Positions 20,201-32,200 of a DNA stretch of 64,000 nucleotides are shown piece after piece. Every line of letters begins with the position of its first letter. Positions within the stretch are counted from its first letter, which is position 1. The notes beneath the pieces were generated by a model. It was not told the DNA's origin and ran no database searches. It was given only the letters and a program-made list of their open reading frames with translations. The stretch lies in contig CBDFGS010000008.1 of the NCBI GenBank assembly GCA_965247255.1, positions 310,001 through 374,000 of the forward strand, read 5' to 3'. The translations under genes and the position numbers were made by a program. The stretch comes from CBDFGS01 sp965247255. GTDB taxonomy: Bacteria > Chloroflexota > Dehalococcoidia > Lucifugimonadales > CAUZJF01.

Positions 20201-23200
20201 CGACGCCAACGACCGGTCTGGAAGAGGCCTGGCGAGCGGAGACATTAACAACGACGGGTTCTCCGACCTCGTCATCGGGGCACGAGACGCTGATCCCGAC
20301 GGTCGGTCCAATGCGGGAGAGGTCTATGTCGTATTCGGCCCGCTTGGTCTTGGTACTTTCGAACTGTCCGCCGTCGCAGACGTGATAGTAGACGGTATCG
20401 ACCCACAGGACCTAGCTGGCAACGGCGTCGGAAGTGGCGATATCGATGGAGACGGCGTAGCGGACCTGGTTGTTGGTGCAATCGGAGGCGACCCGGACGG
20501 CAGGTCGGGCGCAGGAGAGACGCATCTAATTTACGGACCCCTGGTCGCCGGGGCTTTGGAGCTGTCTACATCTGCTGCTATCACGATCAGTGGAATCGAC
20601 GCGGGAGATAACTCGGGGCGCAGCATCTCCATCGGAGACGTGAACGGCGACGGATCGAATGACTTGCTTATAGGCGCGGAGTTTGCCGCACCTGACGGAA
20701 GGATCGAAGCCGGCGAGACCTACGTAGTGTTTGGACCCTTCCAGGGATCGGATTTCGACCTTTTCGCTGAGGCTGATATCACCTATGAGGGAATCGATGT
20801 TGGAGACCAGTCCGGTGACAGCGTCACGGTCGGCGACCTCAACAACGACGGGATAGTCGATGTTGTAATTGGCGCCTTCGAGGCCGACCCGGGTGGGCGG
20901 AACGCGGCTGGCGAAGCATATGTCGTGTTCGGCGACCCAGTATGCGCCGCGGCCGCCGGCACCGTTTCCTGCGCCCTCGGCGCGCTCGACGCCGGCGCCA
21001 CAACGACGGTCACTATCACCGTCCGCGTTGGCGCCACCACCACCGGCGTGATCACCAACGTGGCCAGCGTCACCAGCACGACGCCCGACCCCGTCGCCGC
21101 GAACAACACCGCCGCCGCCACCACGACCGTCACAGCCCAGGCCGACCTTTCGGTCACCAAGGCGGACTCGCCCGACCCGGTGGCTGCGGGAGGCACCCTG
21201 ACCTACACGCTCACCGTGCGCAACGACGGCCCGGCCACCTCAACGAGCGTGGTGCTGACCGACACGCTGCCAGCGGGAGTGGCCTTTATCTCCGTAACCA
21301 CCACCCCGTTGATCACCAGTGGGAAGATACTGTTTATCTCAGATAGGGATGGGGTTAGTCAGATTGTTGTGATGGCCCATGACGGAAGCAATCAAACACC
21401 AATACAGACGGCCGGAATCGTTAGCCAGCCAGCGTGGTCGCCGGGCGGCTCAAGAATCCTATTCAAGCAGCAGATTATCGGCGAGTCTGGCCCATCCCTG
21501 TGGATCATGGACGCCGACGGCTCAAATAAGATAGAGCTCGTAAGGGACCTCAACAACAACGGCCGGCTTGCGGCCATGAACGGCCCTCGCTGGTCCCCAT
21601 CTGGGGAGAAGATCGTCCTCCACGCAGGCAAGTATTGTCAGGGCACCCCAGGTGACCTCTCCGGCTTGTGTGAGTTGGGCCTTTACACTATTGACTCTGA
21701 TGGGTCCAACATAACGCGGGTCACACAGGATTCCAGCGATACATTCCCGGATTGGGGCCCCGACGGTTCGAGCATCATCTTCGAGCGCACAGCGCAAGGT
21801 GAAAACAGTGAGCTATGGTCCGCGTCGCCGGACGGGTCGACCGTGATCAGGGTTACAGCCTCTGAGTTCGATGAACGGCATCCTGTTTGGGCCCCAGATG
21901 GCCGCAGAATCGCTTTCCAGTATCTGACTAACGCGTACCTGATGGACGCTGACGGTTCAAACCGAATCGACATAGGAGGCAACGGGGACCAAAGCTTACT
22001 CACCTGGTCGCCGGACGGCTCTCAACTTGCTTTCACGATGCCCAAGTGTCCAACGGCTGGCTGCCCTGGCCAGAACAATGAGATCTGGGTGATGGACGCG
22101 GACGGGTCGAATCGCGTCAACGTAACGAACCACGCATCTCACGACGGCGATCCCGATTGGAGTGCTGCCGGTTGTGCAATCTCCTCAGCCGCGGTCACAT
22201 GCACCATCGGCGACCTCGCCCCCGGCGCCACCACCACCGTCACCATCACCGTGCGCGTCGCCGCCACTACGACTGGCGTGATCACTAACACCGCCCACGT
22301 GACCGGCGCCGAAGCCGACCCCGTCTCCGCCAACAACACTACCACCGCCACGACCACGGTGCAGGCCCAGGCCGACCTGTCGGTTACCAAGACCGACTCG
22401 CCAGACCCGGTGGACGCCGGCGGCACGCTGACGTACACCGTCACCGTCGCCAACAGCGGCCCGTCCCCAGCCACCGGCGTCGTGCTCAGCGACGACCTGC
22501 CTGCCGGGGTCACGTTCGTGTCTAGCAGCCCGGCCGTTCGCTCCTACCCGCTGACGCTGGAGGTCTCCGCCGAGCGCGACATCACCATCAACGGGACCGA
22601 CTCCATCGACAGCTCGGGCTCGGCCGTTGCAACCGGTGACCTCAACGACGACGGCGTGGAAGACCTGGTGATCGTGGCCACCGGGGCCGATCCGCCCGGA
22701 GTGGCCAACGCCGGCGAGATATATGTAGTGTTTGGGCCGCTGGCGACGGGAACGCTGGAGCTGGCTACCGTCACCGACGTCACGATTAGCGGTACAGTGC
22801 CAGACGGCGTAGCTACCGCGGTAGCGACCGGTGACGTCAACGGCGACGGGGTCGCGGACCTTATTGTCGGGCGAGGCGACGGTAGCCCCGTTGGCAGGAG
22901 CGGTGCAGGGGTAACGTATGTCATCTTCGGACCTCTTTCACCCGGTACACTCGATCTTCAGTCCGCCGCGAGCATTACGATCAACGGGATCGACTCCCTC
23001 GACCGCTCAGGCGTGTCGGTGGCCGGCGGCGACTTAAACGACGACGGCCTCGATGACGTGGTCATCGGGGCGTACCTTGCTGGGCCCGGCGGACGCGACA
23101 GGTCGGGGGAGACCTACGTGCTCTTCGGCCCATTGACAGCCGGGACACTCGAGCTGTCATCAGACGCCGACCTGACCGTCAACGGGGTCGACGCATTCGA

Positions 23201-26200
23201 CTACTCCGGATGGGGGGTGGCCGTGGGGGACCTTGACGCCGACGGCGCTGACGACCTCATCGTAGGTGCATACAACGCCAGTCCCGGGGGGCGCAGCAAT
23301 GCGGGCGAGACGTACGTCGTGTTCGGCCCGCTTGCGGCGGGTACGCTGGAGCTCTCTACCGCGGCTGGTCTCGTGGTGAACGGCATCGATACGGCAGACC
23401 ACTCAGGCGACCGGGTGGCCAGCGGGGACTTCAACAACGACGGCTATGACGACCTGATCATAGGCGCGAGCGGGGCCGATCCCAGCGGGAGGGACCTCGC
23501 GGGCGAGACCTATGTGGTGCTGGGACCCGTCACCGGCGGCACCATCGAGCTTGCAACAGGCGCGGACATCACGTTCAGGGGGATCGATTCAGAAGACTAT
23601 CTCGGCATCGGCGTGGGAACAGGCGATGTTAACAACGACGGGTACGTGGACCTGATTCTCGGTGCCATTGGAGCTGACCCCGGAGGTACGTCGAGAGCCG
23701 GCGAGACGTACGTGATACTCGGCGAGCCGTCCTGCACGGAGTCCGGCAGCAGTGTGACCTGCGGCCTGGGCACGTTGGCGCCCGGCGCCACCACCAGCGT
23801 TGCCATCACCGTGCGCGTCAACGCCACGACCACCGGCACGCTCACCAACACCGCCGGCGTCTCCGCAGTGGAGCTGGACCCCGTCTCGGACAACAACACT
23901 ACCACCGCGACCACGACCGTGGCCGCAGGCGCGGACCTCGCCGTCACCAAGACCGACAGCCCGGACCCGGTCGTGGCCGGGGCCGAGCTCACCTACACCA
24001 TCACAGTCACGAACAGCGGCCCCCTCGACGCCACCGGCGTCATTCTGACGGACGCGCTGCCTGCGGGGGTGGCTTTCGTATCGGCGACCTCGTCGGCGCC
24101 GGGCAAGATCGCCTTCCACTCCGACCGGGACGGCGACTTTGAGATATATGTGATGGATGCCGACGGGTCCAACGTAGTCGGCCTCACCAACAACAGCGCC
24201 CCAGATACCTATCCCGACTGGTCCCCCGACGGCACCAAGGTGGCGTTTGTCTCCAGGCGTGACGGAAACGATGAGATATACGTCATGAATGCCGACGGCA
24301 CGGGCCAGACCCGCCTCACCAACATCGCTGGCAACGATACCGCACCCGAATGGTCCCCCGACGGCAGCAAGATCGTGTTCTACTCCGAGAGAGACGGCAA
24401 CCAAGAGATATACGTGATGAACGCGGACGGGACGGGCCAGACCCGCCTCACCAACAACCCCGCGGGAGATTACAACCCCGACTGGTCACCAGACGGCAGC
24501 AAGATAGCCTTCGGCACCGACAGAGACGGCAACTTTGAGATATACGTTATGAATGCCGACGGGACGGGCCAGACCAACATTACCAGCAACCCCGCCGGAG
24601 ATGCATTACCCGACTGGTCCCCAGATGGCACGAAGATCGCCTTTCGGTCCAATAGAGACGGCAACCAGGAGATCTACGTGATGAACGCCGACGGGACGGG
24701 CCAGACCCGCCTCACCACCGACGTTGCCAACGATCGCCGGGCCGACTGGTCCCCAGATGGCAGTAGGATCGTCTTCAAATCCAATAGAGACGGCGACGAC
24801 GAGATATACGTCATGTATGCCGACGGCACGGGCCGAGCCAACATCACCAACAACTCCGCCGACGATGGCAACCCATCCTGGAAGCCCGGCTGCGACCAGA
24901 CGGGCGTGACTACCATCTGCGCGCTCGGTACCCTAGCGAGCGGCTCCAGCACCTCCGTCACCATCCGCGTGCGCGTCGCCGCCACCACCACCGGCGTGCT
25001 CACCAACACCGCGGGCGTCTCCGCCGACCATCCCGATCCGGTCCCGGCCAACAACACCACCACCGCAACCACCGCCGTCGGCGCGCAGGCCGACCTGTCG
25101 CTGAGCAAGAGCGACGCGCCCGACCCGGCCGTGGCCGGAGGCACGCTGACGTACACGCTCACCGTCGACAACGACGGGCCCTCGCAGGCCGAGGGCGTCG
25201 TGGTGACCGACACATTGCCTGCTGCCGTCGCCTTCGCCTCCAGTACCGGCCAGTGCAATGAGTCCGCAGGCGTCGTGAGCTGCGCCCTGGGCACGGTGGC
25301 CTCCGGCGCCACCACCACGGTCACCATCACTGTCGCGGTGGACGCCGCCACCACGAGCACGATCACCAACAGCGCCAGCGTCACTAGCACGACTCCAGAC
25401 CCCAGCGCGGCTAACAACACCGCGTCCACGCAGACGGCGGTTCTCGCCGAGGCCGACCTGGCGGTGACTCAGCCCGACGTCGCCGGCATTGCCGGCCTGA
25501 CGCTCACCTACTCGGCAACCGTGGCCAACAACGGCCCCTCGGCCGCCACGGCCGTGACGCTCACACATACGCTTCCGGCCGGGCTGGGCTTCGTTACGAG
25601 CAGTCTCGAGTGCGCTGATGCGTCGGGTACCGTTACGTGCAGCCTGGGCACGCTTTCGGCTGGCGCCACGACCAGCGTGAGCTTCCAGGCCACGGCCGCG
25701 CCGTCCGCCGAGGGCCTCACCACCGTCACTAGCAGTGTCGCCGCCAGCCAGACCGACCCCGACGCTACCAACGACAGCGCCACCGCTGTTGTCGACATCT
25801 CCAGTGAAGCTGACGTGTCGATCTCGAAGTCCGCCGCGCAGGAGGTCACCGCCGGGTCGACCCTAAGGTACGATCTCGCCGTCGGCAACGCCGGTCCATC
25901 GGATGCGACCTCGGTGACCGTGACCTCCACGTTGCCGTCCGGAGTGACGTTCGTTTCGTCCGCGGCGGCCCAGGGTTCGTGCAGCGGCGACGCCACCATA
26001 TCCTGCGAGCTTGGCGGTCTCGCAGCCGGCGCGACAACGACTGTGGCGCTCGAGGTACAGGTCAGCGCCAACGCCACCGGCTCCATCGTCAGCTTCTCCA
26101 GCGTCTCGGCCAACGAGTCTGACCCCGACGCCACCAACAACACAGCCACGGTCGCCTCGTCGGTCAAGGGGGATCCCGCCCAGGCCGACGTGGCGGTGGC

Positions 26201-29200
26201 CAAGCTCGACTCGCCAGACCCGGTGGCGGCGGGGAGTAAACTCACCTACACGCTCGCGGTTGCGAACAACGGCCCTGGAGACGCAACGGGCCTTGTGCTG
26301 GCTGATACGCTCCCGCAGGGTGTGTCCTTCGTCTCCAGCACCCCAGGCTCTCCGACCTGCACGCCGTCTATCGACAAGGTCACGTGCGACCTCGGCGGCC
26401 TGACCAGCGGCGCAACGACCACCGTCAGCATCACCGTGGGAATCCCGGCCTCCATGGCCCAAGGGGCTGTCCTGACCAACAGCGTCACCGTGACCGCAAG
26501 CGAGACCGACCCCAACTTCGCCAACAACACCGGCGTCACCGCTACGACCCAGGTAGTCCGCAGCGCCGACCTCGACGTCGCGAAGTCGTTTGAGCCCCAG
26601 CTCGCCGTCGCCGGCGGTCAGCTCAAGTACACAATGACGGTCACCAACCGGGGCCCGTCGGTGGCGAGCGGCGTCGCGATCACCGACACCTTGCCCGCGG
26701 GCGTCGGCCTCGTTTCCACGCTACCCGCGTTCCCCGGATGTACCGAGTTTGGCGGGACGGTCACCTGCTCTCTGGGCACGCTAGGCGTGGGCGCCACGAC
26801 GACGGCGACCATCGTCATTGCGGTTAGCCCGACGGCAACGGGCAACCTAGTCAACACCGCGACGGTCTCGGCCACCGAGAGCGACCCCGACCCAAGCAAC
26901 AACACGGCCACGACATCGACCCCGATCGGATTCGAGGCGGACCTGGCACTCTCCAAGACCGCTTCGCCAGACTCCCCCGGCCCGGGAGGGACGCTCACCT
27001 ACACGCTCACTGTCACGAACAATGGCCCGTCGGACGCCACCGGCGTCAATGTCGCTGACACGCTGCCCGCTGGGGTGACCCTCGACTCAGCCACGCCGGC
27101 CCAGGGCAGCTGCCAGGGCGCTCCGATCATCTCGTGCTCAATTGGTGGACTCTCCAGTGGCGCCACCACAACGGTGACGATCGTGGTCACCGTCAGCAGC
27201 TCGACGGTGGGGACGCTCAGCAACATCGCCGGCGTTTCAGCCAGCGAGCCTGACTCGGTCCCCGGCAACAACGAGTCCACCGTATTGACGTTGGTACCGG
27301 CCGAAGCCGATGTGACCCTCTCCAAGAGCGACGCCCCAGACCCCGTCGATGTGGGCGCGCGGCTGAGATATGAGCTCACCGTTAGCAACAACGGCCCCTC
27401 GACCGCCACAGGCGTCACGGTCACCGACACCCTGCCAGAGGGCGCCGTCTTCGTCTCGTCGACCCCCGGATTCCCGACCTGTACCGAGTTCGGCGGGACG
27501 GTCACGTGCAGCGTCGGGCAGATAGTTGCTGGCGCCGAGACCTCGATCGCTATCGAGGTGATAGCACCGTTAGCAGCGGGGACGGTGACGAGCACCGCAA
27601 CCGTGGCCGCCAACGAGCGGGACCCGGTCCCCGCAAACAACGAGGTCACCGAGAACACGGTTATCCTACCGCGGGCCGATCTCTCCCTCTCCAAGAGCGG
27701 CTCACCGGACATCGTCGGCATTGGAGACACGCTCACCTACACGCTGACGATCACAAACATCGGTCCATCGGCGGCGAAGGAAGTAAAAGCGAAGGACACG
27801 CTCCCCGTTGGCGTCGACTTCGCTGCAGCAACTCCCAGCCAGGGGACTTGCAGCCGGGACGGGCTCGAGGTGACGTGCTCGTTCGGCGAGCTCCAGGCCG
27901 GCGCGACTTCGCTCGTGTCCATTCAGGCCGTGGTGAACGCGTCAGCCACCAGCACTATCAGCAACGTCGCCAGCGTAACTTCCACTGTCCCCGACCCAGA
28001 CGTCACGAACAACGCCGCCACCTCCGTAGCCGCGGTTAGCGCGAAGGCGGACGTGTCGGTGAGCAAGAGCGCCTCGCCGGACCCGGTGATAGCGGGTGGC
28101 ACGCTCACCTACACCGTCTTGGTCTCCAACGCCGGCCCCTCGCCCGCAACCAGTGTGACGCTCATCGACACGTTGCCCTCGAGCGTGACCTTCGTGTCGG
28201 CTGCTCCGACTCAAGGGGAGAGTGGGGTAGGCTGCACGGAATTCGGGGGCATTGTGACGTGTGCCCTCGGGACCCTGGCGCCGGGCACGGCCGCTACGGC
28301 GACCATCGACGTGCGCATCGCGTCGACCGCCACGAGCTCCGTTAGCAACGTAGCTACCATTACCGCTGCCGAGGAAGACCCCGATTCGATCAACAACTCT
28401 GCCGTGGTCCACACCAACGTAAAGGCCGGGGCGGACCTCTCGATCGCCAAGATCGCATTGCCAGACCCGGCCGCGGCCGGCGGAACGTTGGCATACTCTT
28501 TGCGCGTCGTCAACAACGGCCCATCCCTCGCCACCGGAGTCTCGATCACCGATACGCTACCCGCAGGCGCGAAGTTCATTTCCGTGACCTCTACGGCCAC
28601 GAGCACCTGTGGCGAGATCGGTGGAACGGTCACGTGCGCGCTGGGCAGCCTCGCTGCCGGCGCTACCACTACGGTGACGATCGCCGTCGCCGTGTACCCC
28701 ACGACCACGGGCGCGCTCGTGAACACCGCAACGACTACTGCGGACCAGGCGGACCTCAACACGGCCAACAACATCGTCTCAGTGTCCACCAACGTCGTCC
28801 GGATTGCTGACCTCTCCGTCACTAAGGGGGACTCCCGCGACCCAGTAGCCGTTGGGCGAGATTTCACCTACACGCTGGTCGTTCGCAACGATGGCCCATC
28901 GCCCGCAACCGGGGTGAGCCTTCGCGACACCCTGCCGACCGGAGTCACGTTCGTATCGTCCACTCCTGGAGCACCAACCTGCACCGAGTTCGGGGGCGCA
29001 ATCACGTGCAGCCTCGGAGATCTCGCCAGCGGCGCCACCACGACCGTACTTGTCGTGGTCAATCCCCAGATCGCGCAGCTGATCACCAACTCAGCGACAG
29101 TGACCGGCAACGAGACGGATCCCGTTTCTGCAAATGACGCCGTCTCGGAGACAACGACGGTCATAGACGGTGCGGACCTCTCGGTAACCAAGAACGCAAC

Positions 29201-32200
29201 GCCCACGCCCGTCACCGCCGGCCACGATCTCCTCTACACGGTCACGGTAACGAACAATGGGCCCGCCAGCGCCGCCGGAGTGGTCATGAAAGACACGCTG
29301 CCTCAGGGCGTCGCGTTTGTCTCCGTTTCACCAGGAGCGCCCGCGTGCATTGAGGACGGCGGTACCGTCACGTGTGCCATCGGGAACCTCGGCAACGGAG
29401 CCAGCGTTTCAATCACCATAGTCGTTACTGCTCCTGGGACCAGTGGTGCCTTTACGAACACCACCACCGTGACTAGCATCACTCCTGAGATCGAGCCAGC
29501 CGACAACACGGCGACCCAGACTACGCAGGTCGTACCTGAGGCCGACCTGTCGGTTACCAAGGTCGACCAGGTAGACCCGTCGCCTCTGGGCAAGGACCTC
29601 ACCTACTTCGTCACTGTCGTCAACAATGGCCCATCGGACGCCACAGGCCTGATTCTGACCGACTCCCTCGACGCGGGCGTCACGTTCGTCACCTCAACGC
29701 CGGAGTGCACGCTGGCGTCCGGAGTCGTCACGTGCCAGCTCGGGAGTCTCGCGGACGCCGCCAGCACGACCGTCTCGATAGTTGTCAGACCCAGCACCGC
29801 CGGCACCACGACCAACACGGTCAGCGTCTCGGCGACCGAGGCGGACCCGAATACGCAAAACGACACCGCAACCGAGACAACCGTGGTCCTGCCCGGCGCC
29901 GATCTGTCCGTGACCAAGACCGCCACATCCACCATCGACGCCGGGCGGGAGGTGACCTACACCATTAGCGTCACCAACAGCGGCCCCTCCAGCGCCTCCG
30001 GAGTAACCCTTACCGATACCCTGCCAGCGGGGGCGACCTTCGTCTCGGTAACGCCGGGCCCACCCGCGTGCACCGAATCGGGCGGCGTGATCACCTGCGC
30101 CATCCTCAACCTGGGTGTCGGGGCCAGCGTCGATATCACGATCAAGGCGAACGCGCCACTCGAGGGTGGAATTGCTGCCAACACCGCTGTTGTCAAGGCA
30201 GACGAGCCAGACCCGGAGACTGCGAACAACACCGCCACGGCCGAGACGGCTGTCGTCGCCAAGGTAGACCTGTCCGTTGGCAAGTCCGACTCGGCAGACC
30301 CGGCGTTGTCTGATAGAGACCTGACGTACGCGATCAGCATCTACAACGCCGGTCCTTCGACAGCTACGGGAGTTCAGGTTGTCGACACGCTGCCCGGCGG
30401 CATGACGTTCATCTCCTCGACGTCCACTGCCACCAGCACCTGCTCCGAATTCTTCGGGGCGGTCACTTGCGCGCTGGGCTCCCTGCTCACGGGCGCTACG
30501 ACGACGGTAGACATCGTGGTCAGACCGGCCGCGCCTCTAGGCGTTGTGACAAACACCGTCTCCGTTTCGGCGAACGAGCAAGACAGCGACCCGTCCAACA
30601 ACCTCGTGAGCGAAACAACTGAGGTCGTTCCGGGGGCCGACATCGAGGTGAAGAGTGCATCGCCCGCGCGGGCGGTCACTGAGGAAAGGTTGGTCTACTC
30701 GATGTCCGTCTCTAACAAGGGTCCTTCGAGCGCGAGGGGAGTCAGTTTCGAGGCCACCCTGCCGGAGGGGGTGGAGTTCATCTCGGTCAGCCCCGGCGCT
30801 CCCGCCTGCACGGAGACCGGGGGCAAGGTAACCTGTACGATAGGTAACCTCGGCATCGGCACTCTTGCGAGGATAAGTATCATTGCCAGGGCGCCCTCGG
30901 CGCCGGGTGTCATCGTTGCGCAGGCCAGCGCCGATAGCGCAGATCCTGATCCGAATCCCGCAAACAACAGCTCCACGGCCACGACCCTGGTCCTCGCGCC
31001 CGCCGACCTCTCGGTCAAGATGGAGGCGGACTCAAAGACCGCGGCCGTCGGAGATGAGCTCACGTACCTGCTGACAGTGGCCAACCACGGTCCCCTCGAT
31101 GCAGCTGCCGTGGCGCTCACGGACACACTGCCCGCCGGCGTCACTTTCGTGTCGGCCACGTCGACTCAGGGGAGCTGCTCGGAGTCCGCTGGCGTTGTCA
31201 CCTGCGACCTCGGGCTACTCCCGGTCTCCGGAGACGACGACGATGATGACAATGGCGACAACGACGTGAGGTTCGACAACGGCGACGATGATGACAATGG
31301 CAACGAAGACGGAGGGAAATCGGCCGCCAAGGTCACTATCGTGGTGGTACCGGAGAACAAGGGCGCCATCACTAACCATGCGAGCGTAAGCGGCCAGGTG
31401 GCCGACCTCAAACCCCGCAACGACACAGCAACCGAGACCACTGAGATTGAGGTGGTCGCCGACCTGTCGGTCGACATCGCGGACTCGCGTGACCCGGTCA
31501 GGGCGGGCGGGAGGCTCTCTTACACCGTGGTGGTGACCAACAACGGACCGTCTCCTGCTACGGGAATCTACGTCACCACCACTCTGCCAGTTGGACTGAC
31601 CTTTGCGTCCGCGCCCTCCGTTTGTGAGGCCACCGGCCTGATCGTCTCGTGCGCAATCGGCCCGCTCGCGAGCGGCGCGACATCGACGGTAGTCATCAAG
31701 GTCGCCGTGGGCACCTCGACAGCTGCGACTACCACTGCCGAGGCCCAGGTGTCAGGCGTCGATGAGGACCCGGATGCGTCGAACAACGTTTCGGAAGAGA
31801 CGACTGCTGTGGTAGGCCTTACCGGAGGGGTAGCCGTCATTCCGCTGGTCGCAGGGTTCAACCTGATAGCTGTGCCTGTGGACTGCAACTCCCCGAGGAC
31901 CGCGCGAGAGCTCGCCGACCTTATAGCCGAGCAGGGCGGAGCGGTCGACTCGATCCAGCGATGGGGTGTCGGTGGCGCCCAGGGGTTCGACGGCTGGCTG
32001 CCTGGGTCGACCAACCCGTTCCTTATCGAGCCGGGTCGCGGCTATTTCGTCAAGATATCGGTGGCCCCCGAGAACGATGAGCTCGTCATTTTCGGCGCAC
32101 CCTGTGGCGGGAGCGTACCGCTTGACTTCCTGGTGGCCGGTTTCAACCTGGTTGGCATACCTTTCGCGTCTCCGATTGGCGGCTATGATGCCGAGACTCT

